Origin: Tetranychus cinnabarinus
Lineage: Eukaryota; Arthropoda; Arachnida; Trombidiformes; Tetranychidae
Direction: 5' to 3'
Length of the DNA stretch: 64,000 nucleotides
Assembly (NCBI GenBank): GCA_022266195.1
Contig: WHVY01000008.1
Span: 1,364,001-1,428,000 of the forward strand
Shown here: positions 47,730-60,500 of the stretch, one piece after another
Layout of the letters: every line of letters starts with the position of its first letter
How positions within the stretch are numbered: position 1 is the first letter of the stretch
Notes under the pieces: generated by a model
What the model saw: the letters and a program-made list of their open reading frames with translations, nothing else
The model's database searches: none
Told to the model about the DNA's origin: nothing
Translations under genes and position numbers: made by a program

Positions 47730-50577
47730 AGGCGATTAAAGTAAAATATTGTATGAGGAATAAAATTGAAAATAATTTTAATCGTTAATAAATCAATAAA
47801 TAATCTTTCTAAACCTTTGATTTTTTGATAAATTAAGATAATGAGTAAAATTAATGTCTGGAGCTATTTAATTCTTCATTGATAGCTTTGAACACTTTTT
47901 ATTTCATATTTCTAACTAAATTATATGAGTTCATAAAACCATGTATTCAGCCCTTATTTTGAATCATATCGATTTGAAACCTTACTTGTTTAAGAAACTA
48001 CGACAATGCAATTAGTATCGAAAATCTGCCGAAAAAGTTTAATTTCTTGAATGGTTGACAATTGACTGAATTTAACTATGTTTCTAGTGTACCATAGGCA
48101 TGTCCACAATCTGGTTCTAAATTTTGCTAATTCGGGTTTCATCAAGATTTTTTCAAATTAATTACTATCCTGAGTTGACAAAATTTTCTCGATGCAAAAT
48201 TTTCGTATGTTCCTAGCATAATATTATAACTTGATTCATTTTGATTAACTTTTTCAAGCAAAAATTGAATGCGTTATCTTAATGAGCGCTAGTGTTTTGT
48301 CCATTCAAACCAAACATCGAAACTGTATTTGTCCAGTAAAGTGAAAAGCACAGCAATCGCGAACATGGTGAAACTCATGAAGGTATGGTTACACAAAGAA
48401 TTTTGAATTTTGAATTCAATAAACACTTGTGATTGAATAATAATTGGTTAAAAATATTGACCATTTGTAACCAATTAACTCATTTAGCTGTGACTTTTTT
48501 TCCATCACAAGAAGCTATTTATAGCAGAAATGAACAGAAATTTTTTAATGGACACTTTGGTTCACTTAATAGGCCATTTTGAATAATTCAGGTCAATCCT
48601 TGTAATTGAACAATTTTGCTAATGAAAGGTTATTTATTGTTTAAATATGCAACTGAAAGCGGAAAATGAAAAATGATGATTAAATGAATGAACAATTTTT
48701 CCCTTAACTGAATTCAATTAAATTGTTTTCTAGGATTGTACTAGTTAATGAGCCACAAGTGGTCAACTGATGGTGAAAGGTTAACCAACAATTTATCTTT
48801 TCTCAATCAAAATAAGTGACCATAAATTAAAATGGTTGCAATAAATCAAATAATGCTAAATGCGAGAAAGATGTGTGAAGATAACAAATGATTAAATTAT
48901 CCTTATTTTATCATTATTAGGCGATGAAAGCTGATGATGTCCACAAGAAAGTGACCCATCAATGGAATGAAACCGGAAAGGAAAAAATATTGTAAATCAA
49001 CAGACGATTAGAAAAGGTGAACATGAAAAATGGTCGGAAATGATGCAAAGATTTTGCACCAAGAAAGGCCAGGTTAATGATGATATTGCGACCCTTTAAT
49101 TGGACGAGTTTCATTTGAGGAGGAAAAGAGCGGACAGTAATTATTTCATGGTCAAGCACAGTTAATGATATAATGGAGACAACATTTATTAAGCTTGTAA
49201 TGATGATAAATGGACATTTTCAAGACCAACTTTACTCATTCCTGGAGTTGATTGAAACACCCAAATGAAACCCAAATGAAAGTCAATATTTTGTATGGTT
49301 TGAAAGCATAAAAGGTGGACATGAAAGTATCCAACAGAATGACCAGACAAGGAATAAAAAATTGAACATTTTTAAAGGTTCATTTGAATGGCAATGTTCG
49401 AGGTTCCATTAAAGGATCATCCATTTTGAGCAATTTTTTCACCAATTTACCATTTCTCCTCATATTGTCAAGCAATTTTATGGATTCAACTATTTGTGAA
49501 CTTCATGTGTCAGTATCATTTTGCCTCTGGTTATTTTGTCCTTTTCATCTTCATTCTTTACACATTGAGTTAGCTTAAAGATTAAGCTGGTAAAAGCAAA
49601 GAGCTAACCTTAAATTTAATTTTTATCCAATTTTATCAGTCGACATGAAATGCCGGTATATTGCTGCATTTGCTTGATTAACTTGAACAATTGGAGTTGA
49701 AAGAGAAATGAAAACATTTTTTGTCATCCATTTTTGATGGTCAATCTTGGTGAATTTAAAACTCACCATTGCATGATGGATTAAAATTGCTTTTATATCT
49801 TGCAATTAAATCTGTAAATTTAAATTGCAATGTTGATGGTAAAGAGGATCCCAAAGTGAAACACTTGAAAAGGCTCAACATTTCATCTTCTCAAGGGACA
49901 AAAGTGTAAGCGACTGACACCATTTTTCAGCGATACTTTGGTGTTCATTTTAGGATAACAGTTATTTTTTTCCTTCTTTTTCTTGATATCCAGAAACTGA
50001 TATACTGAACAATCGAGTTGATCATTGAAATTGATTGAATTGATGTTTGCCCGAGTAAACATGAAAAGTTGAGTTAATAAAAACACGGAGAGGAGGATTT
50101 ACAGCGATTTAATTTAAAGATAGTTGCCGATAAAGAGATGGAAAAGTGTATTGAAAAAAATGAAATAATGCTTATATACAGCAATGTGAATAACTCATTG
50201 GATAATCAACATTTTCAACACGCGTTCAACAATTTCATTTTGATTCAACATTCAATTTTGAATGGTTTAAGAAGAAAAAAATGAATGGCGAAGAATTTTC
50301 AATACAACAATGTTTAGTCCAACAATCGAGTTAGCAAACAATTTTTGTCCCAATTTATGATAAATGTAATCTATTTAGCGACTTGCCAGATTCCAATATT
50401 GATTACTAGTTTTCACTCTGAGAAATGTTTTGATTGAAAATTCTGTTTTGCCAACACAAGCATTTCAACAAAATGAATGATAAAATTGTTCACAAATTCA
50501 CTCAATTTTCAAGAAACTAGCCAACCTGCTCAGCTAAATTGATTTTGCTTCAACTTTGCTTTGATCAGATAGCTTGT
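47730..50577. other. No gene seen
   Basis: AT-rich. The missing 5' NOL4 exon(s) could lie here, but no matching motif was recognised. Open frames such as 48959-49159 and 49883-50086 have no protein-like features. Confidence 0.4.
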
Positions 50578-51075
50578 GAGTATTAGCTAACTAGCGAGCC
50601 ACTAAACTATCTTAGTGACTCTCGCAGTTGGGCAACCAGTGCAAGGGGCTGGTAGTCAGGCTGAGCAACTGAAGGGTGTTTAGCTCAAAGATGGGTTGAA
50701 GATAAAAATAAATCAAAAAGCCAAAAAAACGGTAAAAAATCCACAATAAAGATGATGAACAGCTCATTTTAATCATCCAAATTCAAAACATTGTGCATTT
50801 GAAATAATTCGTCCTTTTTCATCACTTTACACCAGAACATTAGAACAGATAAATAAACTCAATAAATTCAATGATTTACAGGTAACCTAAACATATTAAT
50901 TTTAGTACAAGAATGAGTAACATAGATGCGTATGCTCAGCAAAGCATGGTATGGCTGCCAGGGGTTGGACACTTAGCCCTTCCAGGCTCAGTATAGAGTA
51001 TTCATAATGCTCGCAAATTATGAACCTGGGCTCACTAAGCGGACTTTTTAGTGAGTTGACTGTCGGCTAAGTACG
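50578..51075. mobile_element. Diverged foldback/inverted-repeat element, ~0.5 kb
   Basis: The left end (about 50578-50640, GTATTAGCTAACTAGC.. CCACTAAACTATCTTAGTGA) is similar to the reverse complement of the right end (about 51005-51075, GTACTTAGCCGAC.. CTCACTAAAAAGTCCGCTTAGTGA). The inner flanks hold further related GC-richer words (GGGCTGGTAGTCAGGCTGAG). The arms differ by many substitutions, so the element is old. Target duplication and superfamily could not be read. Confidence 0.5.
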
Positions 51076-54000
51076 ATATCTAATTCAAATGAATGTCCCA
51101 AAACAAGAGACTCAACAACATTTCTTTTGCATTTTTATTGTGACAACACAAAATAACATTTTGCTCATGTTTTGTCTCGTACAGTCTTGTACTCAAAGGC
51201 ATAAATGAAAGCTTAACTGACTTTTCTGGGTCAAAGGCTAATACAGCTCCTCGAGTTGCATTACTATAACTTGATGATACATTAATATTTGATGAGAAAT
51301 ATCTCCAAAATTGACTCTAATGACTAACAAGTCTGTTAAACCTAATGAAAATTTAATTTCCCTTGGATTGAGTCAATGTTTTGACTCGATTTTTCAACTA
51401 ACAATCAAATCAGAGGTCAATAGATTGGTTTATTTTGCATTATTATTGACCCAAGAAACTAAAATTGTTAACCTGAAAACTGAGTCACAACCATTTCGAG
51501 GACTAAAATTGATTTGATCCTAATAAACATTTCATTTTATACTTGACCGATAATGCAAACGGATATCTATCATTGGCATTTACAATTGTCTATATTTTAA
51601 CCTTTTCAATTTCAACGTTATTTGTTATCCTTCATTAAATGAATGAATAATCAAGATGATAATAATTGCACCAATTGACTACGAGTGTCTAGCCAGAAAT
51701 TAGATGATTCCTAATCTATTTCTTGTACCATGAAGTTGATGTCAATGAGTTTGACTGTCTTCTTCTCTCGATATTCATATTTTCATTTTGCTTCCTAAGA
51801 GATTCATTGAGATAACTCATGATTCCTCAATATGCAACCCATCATCACCATAATCACGAATCTTGATCATAAGAAGCAACAAAAAATAACCAACCATTGA
51901 TATCTAATAACATATCTCATCCCAGGGAAAAGCCTATCTTCATGTCCATCCCTTCATCCTTCATCTTCATCTCTTCTCATAAAGTTAATATAATAATAAC
52001 TGAGATTCCTGATCTTGATTGTCACATCTCTTATAACTTGCAATGAGAGCAAAAAAGGCAACATTAACCAAACATAATTCAAGATTAATTTAAAGATGAA
52101 ATTAATTTTCCTATTCAATGATATTTTTTCACTCCAACAGTTGGATTGTTGAAATTATTCAACTTTTACCTAAAGATCAAAGGCAATTAATCTTGATTAA
52201 CTTGAATCACAAGTTAATCTTGAATCATAATGAAGTTAATGATCAAAGTTTCGTTGTTTCTTGGATAATCCAATAACTAACCAAAATGGTTGAAACAATT
52301 GGACGATTAACCAACACACAAAGCAACAATTATTGCAATTGTTAATTTGATTAAAAGATAATTACAATTATAACGGGACAGGAACAGGTGCTACAAGCTA
52401 ATACAATGAGATTGAATCAATCAATGTTGATTAAAAGTGAAATAAAATCATTAACAATGATCAATGGTTAACTAATTTAAATCATCAATTGACAATTAGC
52501 TGATCAAATGACAGTATTAATGGTTGATACAATTTGTTAACAATCAATTGTTTCCAATTTAAATGTTGAGTAAAGACAAAAACAAAGATCAATGTTTTTC
52601 ATGTTCAATGCAAGTTTAACAGACTTGCACCAAAAAAAGATATTGACAAAAGGTTATTTGATATTACCTGTTGATCAATAGTGAATTTCAACTTTGGATA
52701 TTTTTTGTTCTGAGCAAGTTCCAGGTTTACAGATTCATCATTTTATTGCGATTCAATTGACTGGTTTCAAAGCTAATCAACTTTTTCTTGAAATAACGAT
52801 AAACTCGAATTGAACATTTTTCAAAATCATTTTTTCTTCTTCTCATTGAGTTAATTTAAATCTCAAAATGTTTAATGTTATCAACCTGATGAAACATGGT
52901 CAAGGTAAATCTGGTAAGTTGGACCAATTTGGGTTGAAGCTTTTTACATCATCAACAGCATCTTCATCATCATCAACAATTTGACTTAATTTGATTGAGA
53001 GTCAAAACTGGGTTCACATTGATTCAAGATGCATTCACATGAAAACAGTAATGGAAAGAAGATGATGAAGAGGGATGATGAAAAGACAAGGAAAGAAGTT
53101 AAATGAAGATAACAGCTCTTAGTAACACTCATTTCCAATGAATTTTATTTTCTTCTTCTTTTTCTATCTTTTACCTTATTCCTTGGTAATCTTCATCTTC
53201 TCATCCTCTTCTTTCCCATGTAACTTGAACATTTCAGTTTTACTCTTTCATTCTCATCATCATCCTTCGATCATCATCTTCTTTTGCCAACCTGATCACC
53301 TTAAATATATATTCACCTGTTAATGGACTCACTAAATGGCTTATCCCCTTAGGGGGTGAGAATAGGTAAACTGATATTGAAGAATACTTTGGAGAGTAAA
53401 TTATCTTCACTTTTATCACCATCCAATTCATCACTATCATCAACATCATCATCATCTTCATCTTCATCCTTTTAATAGTCTAATGACAATCAAATGTGAT
53501 TCACTTCAACCCTAAACAAATGCGAATTTACAATAACAATCTTTTCCAACTCATGAACTGTCCTGATGAGGATGATAATTTTTATTAAATTCAACATGAT
53601 CAGACTTGGAAGCTGATCATTAGCTCGATGAAGATAATGATGAGTTGGAAGATAAAGTTCATCTTTCGATTTTACTTTTCACAATAAGACTGTCATTCAC
53701 GTGACTTTTAACAATAAGTTACAGTTGATACCGATGAGGTTGATAAGGATGGAGGATGGAGAAGAGGATAAAGATGATGAGAGAAAGTCAATTGAAATGG
53801 TCTTACCAGTGAAGCATAAAACTTTATCTTTACTCTCTAATTGGCTTCATCATCATCATCATCATTCTTCATCATCTTTTATTGCGTGCAACTCAAAGAC
53901 TTACAAACTTTAACCTAACCAGGCAAGAGTCAGGGAAAAAAACTCAGGGAAGACAGAAAAGAGGAACAAAAAAGTAACTCCAAAAAATGGATCAAAAAGG

Positions 54001-54922
54001 TAATAGGTTAGGGTCAGCTGATGATTAAGTTGGAGTTTACTGGTTGAGACGGAAATTAGTGTCAAAAAAAGAAGGTCCAGAAAAAAAGGAAAATGCAGAA
54101 AAAAAGACAAAAATAAATGTGATGATGAAGCCAAGTAAAGCGGAAGCACTTAAAATGATGATCATCATCATTCACAGAGTTCCCTGCATCCCTTCACATG
54201 TTCATCATCGTCATCTTATGTGATCTCACCTCATCAAAAAAACCACCATCAGAAGGAAAAGGTTTCATCAATAAATGCATACAAACTAAACAATAAACCA
54301 ATCTAGACCCAACTAATTGTCCCAATGCATTTGAAAGTGGCCATTAACTTTACCCAATCCATTGACTCTACCTTAACCCAACAAGAGGCTCGATCCAGGA
54401 AGAAGCAAAACATTGACTTTCCCATTTCATTTCACATTATTTTCATTCAAATATCAGTCTCTTCAGATAGTCTCTGCCTCTCTTCATGATCATCATAATA
54501 TCATTCTGTATAATCATTCTCATCCTCATCATCAGCATTAATTATTACACCAAGAATATGAAAGTTAGTGCAACCGACAGTTGTTATTAGCTCGACCCAA
54601 TCCATTGACTTCATCTTGACCCAACAAAGAGCTCGAGTAGCATCAAAAAAAAGCTTTGACTCTGCTTCTCATTTAATTGCACTCTTTGACAAAAAACTCA
54701 AACTAATCAGTTTCTTAATTAATCTTCTTCTTTTTTTCATCATTCCCAGATTATAGTAATTTTTCTAGTTATCCTCATCATCCATTTCCTCCGGCAAGCA
54801 CGTTCTCATCATTGATCCAAGATGAACCTTCAAACATTACCAATTTTCCTCCTGTTTCATCTTAATTATGCTTTTATCCTTTTGGGTCGGATGTTGTGAT
54901 TTCACGGGATTTACATTTTACT

Positions 54923-54954
54923 CCTTCATCATCCTTCATCATCCTTCATCATCC
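54923..54954. repeat. Short tandem repeat, 10-bp unit
   Basis: CCTTCATCAT repeated three times in tandem plus a partial unit. Confidence 0.85.
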
Positions 54955-56075
54955 ACCTCATTCCTCATCCCAAAAGCCAATTAAGAATTTCAAATTTATG
55001 ATCAAAGTAAAATGAAAGCAACAAAAAAAGAAGCAACAAGAAAAAAAATCAAACTCTTCATCACTCGTCTTTACCAAGCATTATATTAGCAAACTTGAAC
55101 AGCAGCATGTTACTCTCAGTTATTCAACATCATCCTCCATCATCCTTTCCCATATTCATCTTCATTTTCATCTCAAGCATCATTTTCCTCCTTTTCTCTT
55201 CATCATCTCTACAAAATCCTTCATTATCTGTTTCAACCTCAACTTTTTTCTCCATGTTCCTCATCACCTTTTCTCCTCATCCATTCCTCATCATCTTCTT
55301 CCTCTTCCTCCTCCTTCTTATTGTAAACCCTTCTAATTAGGCTGGCTAAATCACTTTTCACAAAAGAATCTTTCAAATTTTTTTACACTTTGAAACTGAA
55401 AAAATTTCCTTCACAAAGTACAACAAAAAAAGCAACTTTAAACTGCAAACTGATTAAGTTTTAAGGCGAAAAGAAGAAGCAAAAATCCGAAAAAAATGGT
55501 ATCGATCAAAAATATTTGCAGCATGAAAACAACTTGAAATTCAGGGTAACATGGGATAACCAAAGCTCCATTTGTAAAACATGTATTGTGTTATTGAAAA
55601 GGTAAATATCAGCTGGTTTGTATCAATTGAACTGAGGAAAAAATAATAATAATAAAAGGTTGAATATAAGAGGACAAGAAGATGATCAAGTGATCTTTCT
55701 CTTATTCACTTGCTCTTGTAATTCATTGGAAAAGAAGCTGATGTAAAAAAAAGAAGAACAAAATTCACTGTTTAGATCTAAAATAATAACCTTACCTTTT
55801 GTTCATCCCGACTCATCTTTCCTTCAGTTCATCTTTCATCTCATCACCAACACACTTTCATCCTCAATCTTCATCCATTGTCTTCCCTCTATCTCCAAAG
55901 GCCTTTACTGTCCTTCATCTTGCTCGTCATCTTTTCCTCTACTTTTCCTCCTTCAACTTACATCATCAAATTTTCCCTTATATCTTCCTCTTAATGGATT
56001 GGAGCAACAATTTCTTTACCTGGAAGCTCATTTCTCTTTACCTGAAGTTTCCTTTTTCTTTTTATCATTATCTTC

Positions 56076-56100
56076 CATCATCATCATCATCATCATCATC
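56076..56100. repeat. (TCA)n microsatellite
   Basis: CATCATCATCATCATCATC, eight near-perfect units at the end of the pyrimidine-rich block. Confidence 0.9.
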
Positions 56101-56502
56101 TTTCTTTATCTTTACAGTCTTCATCTTTCAAGTTGCTGTCTCTTCAATTGATCAAAGACCAACAAACCAAACAACTCTAAAATGAACAGTTTGTGACAAT
56201 AAAAGACGCTGAAAAATGTTGCTTAAATTCATTTCATTTAAAGGCAAACATCCAAGTCAATTAAATTTAACTTGATTAGTCTTTGCCCAACAACAGCAAT
56301 CATTAGATATAATAACTATTAGATCAATTAAATTGTCAAATTAATAATTAGGATTCAATTAATTAAAAGGGCAAAACCATGCAAGAGTTACTCAAGATTC
56401 AGGAAACTTTTAAAATTGAATATAAAAGGTTTGACAAAACAAACAAAAAAAGATGATGAATCCATTGAATAAAGTTATTAAAATTTTCTCCACAATTAAA
56501 GT

Positions 56503-57571
56503 TGTTGGTTATGATGGTGAATTTAATAAGGTTAAAGATGAATCAAATGAAACAAAACACACGGTCAATATTCAGACCAAACAGACATGAAGTCAAAATA
56601 TTCAATTTAAACAAGTTTATTCAAAATTGTTAAAGATGATGAAGAAGCAATTGACAGATTCAACTTTTAGTGAATTAACACCAAGAGGACAATACAGTAA
56701 TGATACAAAAACTAGTTAAGTTGAAATGGTCTCAACATAAGACAAAAATACACCATAAGTGTTAAGGTGACATTTTAGGTATTTATAGTAGGGCAGGTAA
56801 GACAGCCCTTTTGAGTCCTCGGTGAGTAAGAGTTTGTTTGACGGTTGAGATGGACAAGTGGAAGAAAACCAAGGAATGTGAGTTCCTCTAGGGATTTGTG
56901 TTTGTTTGTAGCAAGAGGTTGAAAATAGCTTAAGCAAGTAAAAATGGTCAAGTTGAAGGGTCAAAATAGCTTCTAGGTTTAAGGAGTGAAATTAGGTGTT
57001 GTAGTTAGTTAGAGTAGGTGAATAGTAAATGATTAAAGAAAGAATCAAGTTATTAGGTTGAATGGTTGAGGTACAGTGGACACTTTCCCTAGGACTTTTG
57101 AGGGTTCATAGTTCATGGAGAAACTGAGGTTTTCTCATGAACTATGAGTCGTACAGGTAAACGAATGTTACCACCAGATTTGTCTCAACGAGAGGAAGCT
57201 AATGATATGTAGAAATATCAAGGAATACCAAAGGTTCCTTATTCAGTAGCTTCATATGGTGAAATGAATGGGAAAAGGTCAAAATAAGGGTTTTTCATAG
57301 TTAACACTGAAATGACTGATCAGGTCAAAACTAATTATAAATCATTAAGTTCATGATGATGAACTATGACTTATTAAAGTGTTAAATATTAGTCAGAGTC
57401 ATTATTGGTGAAGTTGGAAGATGTAACGAGAAAAAGTGAAAAAAGTCAAAAATTGAAATGAATTTAGATTGAAGGCAAATCATGACTAATAAGTCAAATT
57501 GAACATTTAGATAGATAGAAGGGTTAGTTTAAGTTATAATAAATAAAGTAATGTTGATATTTTCAACCAAC
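56503..57571 (-). repeat. 3' LTR of the copia element
   Basis: 1069 bp, TGTTGGTT...AACCAACA. Same content as the 5' LTR except one missing A near 57538. Contains the TATAAATA box (reverse complement at 56780-56787), an AATAAA signal (reverse complement TTTATT near 56616-56621), and a hairpin at 57107-57146. Confidence 0.95.
57107..57146. repeat. LTR hairpin
   Basis: CATAGTTCATG ... ATGAACTATG forms a near-perfect stem of 10 bp, extended by GAGAAA/TTTTCTC. Present identically in the 5' LTR at about 62515-62554. It lies in the U3 part, so it could be a transcription-factor palindrome. Confidence 0.7.
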
Positions 57572-57582
57572 AGCCTCCCTTG
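57572..57582 (-). other. Polypurine tract
   Basis: Minus strand GCAAGGGAGGC directly abuts the 3' LTR (TGTTGG). This is the expected primer for plus-strand DNA synthesis, created by RNase H cleavage. Confidence 0.8.
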
Positions 57583-57598
57583 CTAGGAACAAACACAA

Positions 57599-60500
57599 TT
57601 AACTGATGTTGAGCAAATTTATACATTTGCTTAAATTTGCTGGTGTCAACGATTTAGTTAGCATATCGGCTGGTTGTTTAGTTGTTGGAATGTATTCAAT
57701 TCTTATTTTACCATTTTCTTGAAGATCACGAATGAAATGAAAACGCATATCAATATGCTTGGTCAGTTTTGGTAAGCAACTATTTTTCGATAAAAGGATT
57801 GCTCCTTGATTGTCGCTGTAAATGGTGATTGGAGTTGTTAAATTAACATGTAATTCAGTTAGTAACTGAATGTACCACAAAACATCTTTAGTGCATTCCG
57901 AGATTGAAACGTATTCAGCTTCGGTTGTCGATAAGGCGACACTTTTCTGGAGTCTTGAAGCCCAAGAAACTGGTGAATCTCCAAGTGTTACGGTGAAACC
58001 ATTGGTCGACTTTCTTTTAACCAAATCACCACCAAAGTCAGCATCACAATAACCATTTAATTGAAGATCAGGATTGGGATAATTGTAAATGATGCCATGA
58101 TCAATTGTACCTTTAAGGTAACGAAAGATTTTCTTGATAGCTCCCCAATGAATGTCATTATAACATGAGTTAAATTGACTTGCTTTGTTAACCTGAAAGG
58201 TAATGTCAGGACGAGAGATGATGGAGAGGTACAGAAGAGCACCAACAGCTTCTTGATAAGGAATTGATGCATCGGGAGCATCATTAGTTGCAATTAATTT
58301 AAGGTTAGGATCGCCAGGAGAACCAATAGGTTTACAATTTTCCATGTGGAAACGCTTTAGTAATGATTTGATGTAAGCTGATTGCTTGATTTTGATGGAG
58401 GAACGATCTGGACTCTGAATAATCTCCATACCTACGAAAACTTGAGGAGATTGAAACTTCATATCGAAGGCTTTGGATAAAGAATTAGTTAGTTTTTCAA
58501 GTTCATTTTTGTTAGTACTGATAACCAATCCGTCATCAACATAAATGACACAAATAGTTAGTGCATTTTGATTGTTAACAAAAATACATTGATCAGCTTT
58601 ACACTGAGTAAATTTATGGTTCGTAAAGAACTCAACAATTTTTGCATTCCACTGACGTGGAGCTTGTTTCAGGCCATACAAGCCTTTCTTTAATTTAAAC
58701 ACTTTACCACTTTTATCGTCAAACCCAACTGGTTGCTGCATGTAGATCTCTTCGTACAGATCACCATAAAGAAATGCAGTTTTAACATCAAACTGTAGTA
58801 AATACATTTTGTTAGCTGCAGCAATTGAAAGTATTGCTCGTATCGAGTCGTAACGAGCAACCGGACTGTAAGTCTCGAAGTAGTCTACTCCATATTTTTG
58901 AGAGTAACCTTTAGCTACCAATCTAGCTTTGAACCTCTCAATGGTTCCATCACTTTTTCGTTTAATTCGGTAAACCCATCGACAAGAAATCACTCGTTTA
59001 CCTTTTGGAAGATCAACTAGATCATAAACATTATTTTCATTTAAAGATTTCATTTCATCTTTCATTGCGTTCAACCAATTAACTGAATCTGCTGAATTCA
59101 TTGCTTCATCATAACTTATTGGTTCCAATGAATTATCAGCAATAGAAGCAAGACATAAGTTAACAAATGAATTTCCTTTCAAATTTAAGTTGGTCAGTTC
59201 ATCCTCATCAAGTGGGTCATAAATGATAGTCTCATCACTATCAGAGTCATTATCATTTTCATTTTCATCTTCATCATTGACACCACATAATTTTCTCAAG
59301 TTAACAACTTCATCATTGTTAACACTTTCAATTGTAGCTTCACCATTGTCATCATTCTCGGAAAACTTTACATTGCAAGTTACACTAATTTTGTTGGTAA
59401 ATGGATCGTAAACACGATAGTTTTTTGTTGATTCGGTATAACCGATAAATATACACTTCTTGGACTTTGCGTCCCACTTCTTTCTTTGTTGATCAGGTAT
59501 TTTAACGTAGACAACGCAACCAAAAACGCGAAGATGGTCGTAACAAGGTTTTTTATTGTACCAAAGCTCATATGGTGTTATACCTTTATGTTTTTTGTTA
59601 ATTACTAAATTCATTACATAGACAGCAGTGTTCATTGCTTCGGCCCACAGTCTTTTAGGTAATTTACTTCCGAACAACATTGATCGTGCTAATTCAGCTA
59701 TTGATCGATTTTCTCTCTCAATCAATCCATTCTGTTGAGGAGTGTATGGACAACTCAACTCATGAGTAATTACATTGTTTTTCAAAATCGTTTCAACTCT
59801 ACTATTAACAAATTCTAATCCATTGTCAGACCTCATTATTTTTACTTTCGCACCAGTAACCTTTTCTGTTTCCTTAATGTGTTCATCAATTTTACTAAAA
59901 GTATCAGATTTGTGAGTAATGAAGTAAATTGAGCGAAAAGAGCTAAATTCATCTTTTATAACTAGTGCATAGTTTGAACCTCTAATTGATGAAACTTCCA
60001 TTGGACCAACTAGATCGCAATGAAAAGCTTCACCAACCTTCACCTCTCTAGGTACAGCAGTCTTGAATGACTTCGAACACATTTTACCCTTCATACAACC
60101 ATCACAAACAAATTTATTAGGGTCACAATCAATCTTAATTTTAGGTAACAAACCTTCTTTGGACATTTCGATGATTTTATGGACGTTTACATGTGCAAGT
60201 CTTTTATGCCATTCACTCAATGAAGCATCTCTAGCAACTAAAGCAAAATTATTTTCATCTTTTCTTGTCTTCAAATTTAAAACAAAGGAATTACCAACTG
60301 GTCTACAAGTCATCAATACTTTACCAGTCTTACTATCAGAAATTTCAGTTCCTTCTAATGAAGAGAATAACTTGTAACCTTTTTTCATTGCTTGCATCCA
60401 CGAGAACAGGTTAAACTTACCAAGACGAGGTGTAAACAATACATTTTCAAGTTTACATTTGTTCCATTTTTTGCCATCAAAACATTCAGCTAATACTGTA

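Larger units (their letters stand above)
51076..56497. other. Gene-poor, pyrimidine-rich intergenic region
   Basis: From about 53.1 to 56.1 kb the plus strand is strongly C+T-rich with dispersed TTCATC/TCATCA words. The long open frames there (55095-55340, 55799-56185) are translations of this low-complexity DNA, not genes. 52-53 kb is ordinary AT-rich sequence. Confidence 0.5.

Noticed and set aside
47641..50577. Searched for the missing NOL4 N-terminal exon
   Set aside because: No stretch matching the expected Trp/Cys and Lys-Thr-Lys-Thr-Val-Thr motifs was recognised by eye.
55095..56185. Two long Ser/Phe-rich open frames
   Set aside because: Translations of pyrimidine-rich low-complexity DNA; no domain.
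56716..56964. 82-codon open frame, repeated identically at 62124-62372
   Set aside because: Lies inside both LTRs across the TATA box region; identity reflects LTR identity, not coding.
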